From: Seleniibacterium sp963677135
GTDB lineage: Bacteria > Desulfobacterota > Desulfuromonadia > Desulfuromonadales > Geopsychrobacteraceae
DNA: 64,000 nucleotides
NCBI GenBank assembly: GCA_963677135.2
Contig: CAXXLS010000012.1
Location: 443,689 to 507,688 of the forward strand
Reading direction: 5' to 3'
Both the position numbers and the translations under genes were made by a program. This document shows, in pieces, positions 8,187 to 16,368 of the stretch. Below the pieces are notes generated by a model, which saw only the letters and a list, made by a program, of their open reading frames with translations, did not search any database and had not been told where the DNA came from. Numbering within the stretch: the stretch's first letter is position 1; every line of letters begins with the position of its first letter.

Positions 8187-9362
8187 ATGTCGCACCTTCA
8201 TGCCAACATAAAAAAGCTCTACGCCTTTTCCTTCCTTAAAATGAGCCTGTTTCCCATGGCGATCATCACCCTGTTCTGGAAGGATCATATCGGCATGAGC
8301 CTGACCCAGATTCTGCTGCTGCAGGGGATCTTTGCCGTGGCCATGGTGGTCATGGAGTATCCTTCCGGGTATATCAGCGACCGGATCGGCTACCGTAAGG
8401 CTTTGACCTATGCCGCCCTGCTCGGGGTCATCGGCTGGGGTCTGTACACCATCGCCTCCACCTTCACCGGCGTGCTGATCGCCGAGATCTTCCTGGGGAT
8501 CTCCATGTCCTTCGTCAGCGGGACGGACAGTGCCCTGCTGTTCGAAAGCATCAAGGGGACCGAGGAAGAGGCCTCCTATACCAGGCACCAGGGGCGGATG
8601 AGCGGCATTGGTCAGATCGGCGAGGCCTGTGGTGCGGTCTTTGCCGGAGTGATGTATGCCTATCTGCCGCTGCTGCCCTTTTTTATCCAGGTTCTTGTCT
8701 GGGGACTGGCGTTCTTCCTGACCAGAACCCTCGAAGAACCGGAACGGTCCATGGGGGAGGTTTCAAGCCATATCGCCGAAGCCTGGCAGTCGACCCGCTA
8801 CGCGCTGATCGACAACCGGCGCCTGCGCTATACGATTCTTCTCACCCTGGTGCTGAATCTGTCCTCTTTTTATCCGGTCTGGCTGATCCAGCCCTACATG
8901 CAGGACGGCGGGGTTCCGGTCTCATGGTTCGGACCGATCTGGGCGGTCGCCAACCTGAGTGTGGCGGTTTTCGCCCTGATCAGTCACCGTTCCCATCTCA
9001 AGCTTGGCGACGGGCGCATGGTGCTGCTGTTCGCCCTGTTCATCGTGGCCGGCTATCTGGGCCTCGGGTTGACTGGCGGGGTGTGGGGGTTCCTCTTTTA
9101 TTACCTGCTGACCAGCATGCGGGGATTGCGCGGCCCCATGCTTCTCAACCACGTGCAACGGCTGATCCCGTCCGCCAACCGCGCCGGAATCCTATCCCTC
9201 CAGTCGTTCTGCTTTCGTCTGGTGTTTGTCTGTACCGGCCCACTGATCGGAAGAGTCGCGGATGCCGCCGGCGTCCAGCAGACCTTTCTCTACCTGTGCT
9301 ATGCCTACGTGCTGATCCTGCCGCCGGTGGTCTGGTTGTTTCTTCGGCATTTGCGGAAGTAG
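8187..9362 (+). CDS. Major facilitator superfamily transporter
   Basis: 391-aa inner-membrane protein with about 12 hydrophobic helices and the MFS signature between helices 2 and 3 (GYISDRIGYRKAL, residues about 64-76). A second copy-like loop lies in the middle of the protein. The first hydrophobic segment is preceded by a short cytoplasmic tail (MSHLHANIKKLY). The subgroup resembles small drug/metabolite exporters with poorly defined substrates. It ends 9 bp before array 2 of the hairpin repeats begins. No regulator is adjacent. Confidence 0.85.
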   Translation: MSHLHANIKKLYAFSFLKMSLFPMAIITLFWKDHIGMSLTQILLLQGIFAVAMVVMEYPSGYISDRIGYRKALTYAALLGVIGWGLYTIASTFTGVLIAEIFLGISMSFVSGTDSALLFESIKGTEEEASYTRHQGRMSGIGQIGEACGAVFAGVMYAYLPLLPFFIQVLVWGLAFFLTRTLEEPERSMGEVSSHIAEAWQSTRYALIDNRRLRYTILLTLVLNLSSFYPVWLIQPYMQDGGVPVSWFGPIWAVANLSVAVFALISHRSHLKLGDGRMVLLFALFIVAGYLGLGLTGGVWGFLFYYLLTSMRGLRGPMLLNHVQRLIPSANRAGILSLQSFCFRLVFVCTGPLIGRVADAAGVQQTFLYLCYAYVLILPPVVWLFLRHLRK

Positions 9363-9370
9363 GGTGGGGG

Positions 9371-10703
9371 ACAGCGGCATTGTGGTTCTGTCCGTTGATG
9401 CGTCAGCATCCGGGCGGGTTGCCAGCTGTTGAAGACAACCGACAGGGAACGTCTGATACCCATTTCGACAGAATATTTAACCTTGATAAGATCTTTTTGG
9501 TTCGTTTTTCCATCGTTGGGAAAAATGAACCCGGCTGCCGGGCCGGGACCCGCCGACATTGATGTTGTTTTAGGGTTTTAACAGACACAGTCAAAGGCAA
9601 GGTCGCGGGGTCGCGCCCCCGCACGGCGCCTTACTATTTGTCCCAGGCGGGCGACAAATAGTAAGCACAAAGCGCCCTTTTTACCTGTCCGGATGACGAT
9701 CAGCAATTCCCAGTAGGAGACATTCAGCCTGTCAACGACCCGGCCCACGCTGAGCAGGCTCAGCTCATGGGCAGAACCGCAAAAATGCCAGGGGCATTTT
9801 GATAAATGATCTGTGCTTTCCAAGCCGCGCAGCGGCTTTGCGGTTCTGCCTGTTGATGCACCAGCATCCGGGCGGGTTGTCAACGGTTGAATGCTGCCGA
9901 TGGGAAACAGCAGAAACATTCATCGTCAGTGTGTTTGACCTTAAAGAGTTTCTTTTCCTCCCTTTTCTTTGCGACCAAAGAAAAGGGAGTCGGCTGGCGG
10001 GCCGAGACCCGCCGGTTTTGATGGTACTTTAATGTTTTAACAGAAACAGTCAAAGACAAGACCGCGGGGACGCGCCCCCGCACGGCGCCTTACTATTTGT
10101 CCCAGGCGGGCGACAAATAGTAAGCACAAAGCACACTTTTTACCTGTCCGGATGACGATCCGCAATTCCCAGTTGGAGACATTCAGGCCAGTAACGACCC
10201 GGCCCACGCTGAGCAGGCTCAGCTCATGGGCAGAACCGCAAAAATGCCAGGGGCATTTTGATAAATGATCTGTGCTTTCCAAGCCGCGCAGCGGCTTTGC
10301 GGTTCTGCCTGTTGATGCACCAGCATCCGGGCGGGTTGTCAACGGTTGAATGCTGCCGATGGGAAACAGCAGAAACATTCATCGTCAGTGTGTTTGACCT
10401 TAAAGAGTTTCTTTTCCTCCCTTTTCTTTGCGACCAAAGAAAAGGGAGTCGGCTGGCGGGCCGAGACCCGCCGGTTTTGATGGTACTTTAATGTTTTAAC
10501 AGAAACAGTCAAAGACAAGACCGCGGGGACGCGCCCCCGCACGGCGCCTTACTATTTGTCCCAGGCGGGCGACAAATAGTAAGCACAAAGCGCCCTTTTT
10601 ACCTGTCCGGATGACGATCCGCAATTCCCGGTAGGAGACATTCAGGCCAGTAACGACTAGGCCCACGCTGAGCAGGCTCAGCTCATGGCCAGAACCGCAC
10701 AAA
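9371..10703 (-). repeat. Array 2 of ~460-bp modular hairpin repeats, inverted relative to array 1
   Basis: Four segments read leftward: a degenerate part (9371-9485), two full units (9486-9942 and 9943-10401) and a truncated unit (10402-about 10703). From about 9799 to 10491 the sequence repeats with a period of exactly 459 bp and near identity, which points to a recent tandem duplication. All units use the ACTATTTGTC/GACAAATAGT version of the long stem. In the degenerate copy the CCCTTTTCTTTG/CAAAGAAAAGGG stem is replaced by a different but still paired stem (GGTTCGTTTTTCC/GGGAAAAATGAACC). ORFs of 60-113 aa here are repeat translations. Confidence 0.9.
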
Positions 10704-10845
10704 TTATACCTTTCCCAAGGAATCCGACGACCTCCAAACGCTCAAGGAAATTTCCCAGGTGTCGAAATAAATGTTATAACGACAGAACCTGCCCAGGAAA
10801 ATTAAGCGTCAGGCAACCTCAAACCACCCAACATCCGGAGACCTT

Positions 10846-11190
10846 ATGCCTCATATCGTATTTGAATGCTCGGAAGAGCTATTGGAACAGCGCCCTGCAG
10901 AAGAGATCCTTAGCACGGTTCATCAGACCGTTTTCGCTTCGAATTTGTTCGATGAGGGGGCTATCAAGATTCGCGTGAACGGCTATCGTGATTATTCCGT
11001 CGGTGGTCAGCGTGAAACGTTCATCCATCTGGCCGCGACGATCATGCCGGGGCGCCCCGCTGAAAAGCGCACCCAGTTGTCGAAGTCTGTCGTTGCCAAG
11101 GTGGCGGAAATGTTTCCAGATGTGAAGCACATCACCATGAGTATCAGTGAGTTCGACAAGGCGGTTTTTTTCAATGCCAAAATGTTGTAG
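10846..11190 (+). CDS. 5-carboxymethyl-2-hydroxymuconate isomerase-like (tautomerase superfamily)
   Basis: 114-aa protein beginning MPHIVFECS. After removal of Met, Pro1 would be the catalytic base, as in the CHMI/4-oxalocrotonate tautomerase superfamily. The length and the ending fit CHMI (HpaF-like), which isomerises a ring-cleavage product in homoprotocatechuate breakdown. No other genes of that pathway are near, so the true substrate is open. RBS CCGGAGACC precedes the ATG; a possible -10 (TATAAC) lies about 65 bp upstream. It sits just outside array 2 and converges with the peroxiredoxin gene. Confidence 0.75.
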   Translation: MPHIVFECSEELLEQRPAEEILSTVHQTVFASNLFDEGAIKIRVNGYRDYSVGGQRETFIHLAATIMPGRPAEKRTQLSKSVVAKVAEMFPDVKHITMSISEFDKAVFFNAKML

Positions 11191-11219
11191 GCGGTCACCC
11201 GCTGAGACAGCGCAAAAAC

Positions 11220-11258
11220 GTTCAGCTCCTCCTGGCTTTGGAGCAAGAGGAGCTGAAC
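11220..11258 (-). terminator. Terminator hairpin between isomerase and peroxiredoxin genes
   Basis: Perfect 12-bp inverted repeat GTTCAGCTCCTC/GAGGAGCTGAAC with a 15-nt loop. Read on the minus strand it is followed by GTTTTTG, so it fits best as the terminator of the peroxiredoxin gene; on the plus strand no T-run follows. Confidence 0.75.
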
Positions 11259-11287
11259 CCTGTTCGCCTATTTACCTACAATAGCCC

Positions 11288-12016
11288 TCAGTCAAAAGCC
11301 ATATCCGTGGTCCATTCTTTCCAGACATTGCCGACCAGTTCAGGTCCCGGCTTGAGAGTCTTCTTGCCCGGTTTCCAGCCGGAAGGCGTTGCTTCTGCCC
11401 CGCCGGTCGCCCGAACCAGCTGGAAGGCCTGAACCTGCCGCAACGATTCCATGACATTGCGGCCGACCGGCGGCGTGAGAACTTCGTAACCCTGGACGAT
11501 TCCGTCCGGATCGATAATGAACCGTCCGCGGGTTTCCACCCCGGCATTTTCGTCATAGACACCGTAGATTGTTCCGATTTTGCCGCCGGGATCGGAGAGC
11601 ATGGGGAAGGGGATGGCACCAGCTTTAATCATTTTTGACAGTTCATCGTCGTTCCACATTTTATGGACGAACATACTGTCGATACTCATGGAAAGGATAT
11701 TGATATTCAGGCGTTGGAATTCTTCATATTTTTCAGCAACTGCTGAAATTTCGGTCGCTCAGACAAAGGTGAAGTCACCCGGATAGAAGCAGAGCAGGGT
11801 CCATTTCCCATCGCCATAGTAATCGCTGAGCTTGTAGTTCGAAAACTGTCCATTCAGATACCCCGGCGCAATAAAATCGGGTGCCTTCTGGCCGACCATG
11901 ATCATTTTTTTCACCTCCTTGGTAGCAATGCTTTGTTCGCCTGTTTCGGCAACGTCCGCCTCAATGACCGGACCTCCGGATGGGCGTTCGCAGCCCGGTG
12001 CCAATTCTTCTGCCAT
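11288..12016 (-). CDS. Selenocysteine-containing peroxiredoxin (UGA at 11761-11759 read as Sec)
   Basis: Thiol-type peroxidase of the AhpC/Prx family, 242 residues, in which the peroxidatic Cys is encoded by an in-frame TGA. An ordinary ORF caller would split it into 11759-12055 and 11288-11689. The frame before the TGA ends FYPGDFTFV and the frame after it continues ATEISAVAEKYEEF, exactly the Prx active site (normally DFTFVCPTE) with TxxU in place of TxxC. Seventeen nucleotides past the UGA is the AGUU loop of a 7-bp hairpin, a good bacterial SECIS candidate. The start is the ATG at 12016, after AGGAAGGAGGAG. The C-terminal resolving Cys motif (usually VCP) is absent: the region reads EATPSGWKPG. 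Cys9 is the only obvious extra thiol besides the Cys in LLCFYPGDF. selB/selA are not in this window. Confidence 0.92.
11731..11761 (-). promoter_or_regulatory. Candidate bacterial SECIS element with Sec UGA codon
   Basis: On the minus strand the UGA (11761-11759) is followed by 10 nt and then a TTTCAGC/GCTGAAA stem with the tetraloop AGTT (11738-11741). The loop starts 17 nt after the UGA and has a G among its first two bases, within the general rules described for bacterial SECIS hairpins. The hairpin lies wholly in coding sequence (residues reading ISAVAEK). Confidence 0.75.
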
Positions 12017-12246
12017 AACTCCTCCTTCCTGGGTTTTCAATCCTGGTGAGTACATATAAAAGCATAGCAGTTTGGGGAAGGAAGGGAAGGCATTTTACGG
12101 TTTTTTATGGTTGTTTTTCAGCCAGGAGATGCCGCCGGGAGGACTCCGCAGGACAACAGCGCCCTGTGTCTCTTGTTTCTAAAGGGCTCCGTCATATCAG
12201 AACCTCCCCCCTGCTGGTGGCGACAGAAACCACGACAATTTTTACA

Positions 12247-12283
12247 TTGACATCTTGATTCAATGTACTAGTATGCTAGTACA
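12247..12283 (+). promoter_or_regulatory. TrpR operator and promoter overlapping the trpR start codon
   Basis: TGTACTAGTATGCTAGTACA at 12264-12283 is a palindrome matching the E. coli TrpR operator consensus (GTACTAG/CTAGTAC half-sites). It overlaps a promoter: TTGACA at 12247-12252, 16 bp spacer, TAGTAT at 12269-12274. The last base of the operator is the A of the trpR ATG. The predicted transcription start falls at about 12281-12283, so the mRNA may be leaderless, and no Shine-Dalgarno sequence is present. Bound repressor would cover the -10 and the start point, giving autoregulated control of trpR-trpE-trpG. Confidence 0.88.
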
Positions 12284-12531
12284 TGAATACGGAAACTTCT
12301 ACCAAACAACTGATCGACTACCTGCTTGCCGTCAAGACTCCTGAAGAGATGGAGCAGGCACTGCGCGCCCTTCTGACTCCCGCGGAATTTGCCGAAATCG
12401 TGAACCGGCTGCAGATTTTCACGATGCTCAAGGCGGGCGAGCCGCAGCGTAAAATTGCTGATACCCTTGGCGTTGGCATCGCGACGGTTTCGCGCGGTGC
12501 TCGTGCTCTCAAGGACTTCCAGGACAAATAG
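12283..12531 (+). CDS. trpR: Trp operon repressor, TrpR/YerC family
   Basis: 82-aa DNA-binding repressor that needs L-tryptophan as co-repressor. The core aligns with E. coli TrpR: LLTPAE (Thr32 matching Thr44), Arg42 matching Arg54, and a helix-turn-helix QRKIADTLGVGIATVSRG at about residues 55-72, where the GIAT(V/I)xRG recognition helix is conserved, with Arg71 matching Arg84. The residues that stack on and hold tryptophan in E. coli TrpR are thus kept, which separates it from YerC-like relatives of unknown effector. It is the first gene of trpR-trpE-trpG, 2 bp before trpE. Its start codon lies inside its own operator. Confidence 0.88.
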   Translation: MNTETSTKQLIDYLLAVKTPEEMEQALRALLTPAEFAEIVNRLQIFTMLKAGEPQRKIADTLGVGIATVSRGARALKDFQDK

Positions 12532-12533
12532 CC

Positions 12534-13943
12534 ATGACCTCTACCGCCAAACCAGCGCGTCTGACGTTGCCGCGCAAGCCGAGCTACGTCACCATCACCG
12601 AAGACTGCAATTATTTCGAACTTTTCAAGAAAGTCGAAAAACGCTTCGACAACTGTTTCATTCTCGAATCCCTCGGTGAAGAGAGCTACGTTGCGCGCCA
12701 CACCCTGATCGGTTTCGATCCGGAAAAGCTGTTTTTCGCCAATGGCAACAGCCTGACCATCAGCGAACGTGACGGCTCCAGCACCACTTACCGGAGTGAT
12801 AACCCCTACTACCTGCTGCGGGAGATCATTCCCCAGAATATTCTGTCGCGCAAATACGCCGGCGGGTTAACCGGCTACCTGTCCTATGATGCCATGAGCT
12901 ATTTCGAACCGACTCTCCAGCTCAAAAGCAGCGCCGATTTCGACACCTTTCGCTTCGGCCTGTTCAAAGACGGACTCATCTTCGACAAGATGACCGGTGA
13001 GCTCATCTATTTTTACTATGACGAGTGCCGGATCGAGTTGATTCGCGAGCTGCTCAGGGAACCTTATCCGGGCAACGGCCCCCTCAAGGTGATTCCCGGG
13101 GAAGTCGGTATGGACAGGGAGCAACATGCAGCGGCCGTCATGAAGGTCAAGCAGGACATCGTCGACGGCAAGATCTTTCAATGTGAGGTCGGCTTCAAAA
13201 GTCACTTCACGCTCGTCGGGGACAGTGTCAATATCTACGAGCGGATGCGCGACATCAATCCTTCGCCGCAGATGTTCTATCTTAAATTCGGCGATCAGAA
13301 ACTGATCAGTGCCAGCCCCGAGCTGTTGTTCCGCCTGCGCCAGGGCGAAATGGAAACGTTTCCCCTGGCCGGCACCACCAAGCGCGGCGCCACTCCTCAG
13401 GAAGACGTCGCCCTGGCCCGGGAGCTGCTCAACGATCCCAAGGAAATTGCCGAGCACAACATGCTGGTCGACCTCCATCGCAACGATATCGGCCGGGTTG
13501 CCCGCTTCGGCACCGTCAAGGTGCGCAGCCTCATGGACATCAAACGCTTCAGCCACGTCCAGCATATCAGCAGCGAGATCGTCGGCATTATCGCAGAAAA
13601 CGAGGATATGTTCTCGGCCCTGGCGAGCAACTTTCCGGCGGGAACCCTGACCGGGGCACCCAAGATCGAAGCCATGAAGATCATCGACGAGCTGGAACCG
13701 GACGGGCGCGGGCCCTACGGCGGTGCGGTCGGTCACTTCAGCTTCAACGGGGACTGCACCTTCGCCATTCCGATCCGGACCATCTTTGCCAACGGCGAAC
13801 GGGCCTATGTCCAGACCTGCGGCGGCAATGTCTACGACTCCAATCCGGCCGATGAGTACCAGGAGATCATGCGCAAATTTGCCGGGACCAGGAAGGCCAT
13901 GGAGCCCTTTGTGTGTAAGGAAGACGAGGAGACACCGGCATGA
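12534..13943 (+). CDS. trpE: Anthranilate synthase component I
   Basis: Converts chorismate to anthranilate with the glutaminase subunit, the first step of tryptophan synthesis. The 469-aa protein has the chorismate-binding domain in its C-terminal half: PLAGTTKRG, HNMLVDLHRNDIGRV, then LTGAPKIEAMKIIDELEP and GPYGGAVGHFSFNGD. Near the N-terminus, FILESLGEES resembles the LLES element that binds tryptophan for feedback inhibition, which favours TrpE over PabB. The ATG lies 2 bp after trpR and the stop overlaps trpG by 4 bp, so the three are translationally coupled. It is the only anthranilate synthase large subunit in this window, 30 kb from the other trp genes. Confidence 0.93.
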   Translation: MTSTAKPARLTLPRKPSYVTITEDCNYFELFKKVEKRFDNCFILESLGEESYVARHTLIGFDPEKLFFANGNSLTISERDGSSTTYRSDNPYYLLREIIPQNILSRKYAGGLTGYLSYDAMSYFEPTLQLKSSADFDTFRFGLFKDGLIFDKMTGELIYFYYDECRIELIRELLREPYPGNGPLKVIPGEVGMDREQHAAAVMKVKQDIVDGKIFQCEVGFKSHFTLVGDSVNIYERMRDINPSPQMFYLKFGDQKLISASPELLFRLRQGEMETFPLAGTTKRGATPQEDVALARELLNDPKEIAEHNMLVDLHRNDIGRVARFGTVKVRSLMDIKRFSHVQHISSEIVGIIAENEDMFSALASNFPAGTLTGAPKIEAMKIIDELEPDGRGPYGGAVGHFSFNGDCTFAIPIRTIFANGERAYVQTCGGNVYDSNPADEYQEIMRKFAGTRKAMEPFVCKEDEETPA

Positions 13944-14605
13944 AAGTCCTGATCATCGACAACTACGATTCTTTTACCTACAACCTCTATCAGTACATCG
14001 GCGAAATCCTCTCCTCCGCCAAGCAGTCCGGAACGCTCGATGACTTTTTCATCCGGGTCGAACGCAACAATGAAATCACTCTTGCGGACATCAGAACATT
14101 CGCCCCGGATCGGATTATCATCTCGCCGGGGCCGGGCTCTCCCGATGACGAGGCCTATTTCGGCGTCTGTGCGGACGTTATCCGCGAACTCGGGCCAACC
14201 ATTCCCCTGCTCGGCGTCTGCCTGGGGATGCAGGGTATCGTCCATGTCTTTGGCGGCAGGGTCGTCAAGGCTCCCCTGCCCATGCATGGAAAAACCAGCC
14301 CCATCGAGCATGATGGCAGGGACCTGTTTGACGATATTCCCAACCAGCTCGACATCATGCGCTATCATTCTCTGATTGCCGAGGCGGATAGCTTTCCGGC
14401 AGAGCTGCAGGTCACCGCTGCGGTCGGTCAGCTGACCCGTGATCAGTTTGACGATCTCGATAGTGTCCGCGCCGGTGGGGATTTCGAAATTATGGGAGTG
14501 AGGCATAAAAAATACCCGATTCACGGTATCCAGTTTCACCCGGAATCTTTTGCGACTGAAGGTGGGCGGGAGATTATTAAAAACTTTCTGAACTTATCAA
14601 TTTAA
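13940..14605 (+). CDS. trpG: Anthranilate synthase component II, glutamine amidotransferase
   Basis: Class I glutamine amidotransferase that releases ammonia for TrpE. Motifs: N-terminal LIIDNYDSFTYNLYQY, oxyanion region SPGPGSPDD, nucleophile elbow LGVCLGMQGI (catalytic Cys at about residue 94), and the His-Glu pair in IQFHPESFATEGG. At 221 aa it is longer than the second copy at 42294, with inserts such as EILSSAKQSGTLDDFF after the first helix. The start overlaps the trpE stop. The stop lies at the edge of array 3 of the repeats, with no terminator other than those hairpins. Confidence 0.93.
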   Translation: MKVLIIDNYDSFTYNLYQYIGEILSSAKQSGTLDDFFIRVERNNEITLADIRTFAPDRIIISPGPGSPDDEAYFGVCADVIRELGPTIPLLGVCLGMQGIVHVFGGRVVKAPLPMHGKTSPIEHDGRDLFDDIPNQLDIMRYHSLIAEADSFPAELQVTAAVGQLTRDQFDDLDSVRAGGDFEIMGVRHKKYPIHGIQFHPESFATEGGREIIKNFLNLSI

Positions 14606-16368
14606 AAAGGCAAAGTCGCAGGGTCGTGCCTCGGTCCACGCTGAGCAGGCTCAGCTGAAGGCCAGAACCGCAAAAATGCGGTAGGCATTTTGATAAATGA
14701 TCTGTGATCTTCAAGCCGCGCAGCGGCTTTGCGGTTCTGCCCGTTTATGCGTCAGCATCCGGGTGGGTTGTCAACGGTTGAATGCCGCCGATGGGAAACA
14801 GCAAAAACATTCATCGTCAGTGTGTTTGACCTTAAAGAGTTTCTTTTCCTCCCTTTTCTTTGCGACCAAAGAAAAGGGAGTCGGCTGGCGGGCCGAGACC
14901 CGCCGGTTTTGATCTTGCTTTAAGGTTTAAACAGACACAGTCAAAGGCAAGGTCGCGGGGTTCCGCCCCCGCCCGGCGTGTTACTTTTTGACCCAAGCGG
15001 GCCTCAAAAAGTAACCAAAAAACGCCCTCTTTCACATGTCCGGGTTTGACCTGCGGTGCGCTATCGGTAGCATACAGCACAGCAACGACCCGGCCCACGC
15101 TGAGCAGGCTCAGCTCATAGCCAGAACCGCAAAAATGCCCTTGGCATGTTGACTGATGAAAAATTCTCACCTCCAAGCCGCAAAGCGGCTTTGCGGTTCT
15201 GCCCCTTGATGCGTCAGCATCGGGGCGGGTTGTTACCGGTAGAATACGACCTACAGCGATTGGCTGAATCCCATATCGTCAGTGTGTTTGACTTTGAGAG
15301 TTTCTTTTCCTCCCTTTTCTTTGCGATCAAAGAAAAGGGAGTCGGCTGGCGGGCCGAGACCCGCCGATCTGGATCTTGTTTTAGGGTTTTACCAGACAGA
15401 ATCACAGTCAAGACAGCGGGGTTCCGCCCCCGCCCGGCGTGTTACTTTTTGACCCAAGCGGGCCTCAAAAAGTAACTAAAAAACGCCCTCTTTCACATGT
15501 CCGGGTTTGACCTGCGGTGCGCTATCGGTAGCATACAGCACAGCAACGACCCGGCCCACGCTGAGCAGGCTCAGCTCATAGCCAGAACCGCAAAAATGCC
15601 CTTGGCATGTTGACTGATGAAAAATTCTCACCTCCAAGCCGCAAAGCGGCTTTACGGTTCTGCCCGCTGATGCGCCAGCATCCGGGCGGGCTGTTACCGG
15701 TAGAATACGACCTACAGCGATTGGCTGAATCCCATATCGTCAGTGTGTTTGACTTTGAGAGTTTCTTTTCCTCCCTTTTCTTTGCGATCAAAGAAAAGGG
15801 CGTCGGCTGGCGGGCCGAGACCCGCCGACCTTGATCTTGCTTTAAAATTTTAACAGACACAGTCAAAGGCAAGGTCGCGGGGTTCCGCCCCCGCCCGGCG
15901 TGTTACTTTTTGACCCAAGCGGGCCTCAAAAAGTAACCAAAAAACGCCCTCTTTCACATGTCCGGGTTTGACCTGCGGTGCGCTATCGGTAGCATACAGC
16001 ACAGCAACGACCCGGCCCACGCTGAGCAGGCTCAGCTCATGGCCAGAACCGCAAAAATGCCCTTGGCATGTTGACTGATGAAAAATTCTCACCTCCAAGC
16101 CGCAAAGCGGCTTTGCGGTTCTGCCCGTTTATGCGTCAGCATCCGGGTGGGTTGTTGTTTGCTGGTCCTGACAATAAATCGCAGACGGACTCACTTGTCG
16201 TCAGTGTATTTGACCTTCAAGGGCATTTTTGCTTCCTTTTGTTGCCCAGGACAAAAGGAAACCGGCTGCCGGACCAAGACCCGGCGGTTTTGATGTTGCT
16301 TTAATGTTTTAACAGAAACAGTCAAAGACAAGACCGCGGGGTCGCGCCCCCGCCCGGCGCATTACCCT
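14606..16368 (-). repeat. Array 3 of ~460-bp modular hairpin repeats
   Basis: Partial unit 14606-14833, full units 14834-15295, 15296-15756 and 15757-16217, partial 16218-16368, read leftward in the same orientation as array 2. The full units carry the GTTACTTTTTGA/TCAAAAAGTAAC version of the long stem, like unit 2 of array 1. In the last partial copy the CCCTTTTCTTTG stem is replaced by TTCCTTTTGT/ACAAAAGGAA and the GGCGGG stem by GCCGG/CCGGC, so pairing is kept while sequence changes. The array abuts the trpG stop on one side and the sensor-kinase stop on the other. Confidence 0.9.

Noticed and set aside
1..16368. CRISPR array or insertion sequence
   Set aside because: Units are about 460 bp without short regular spacers, no cas genes or transposase are present, and no target-site duplication was found.
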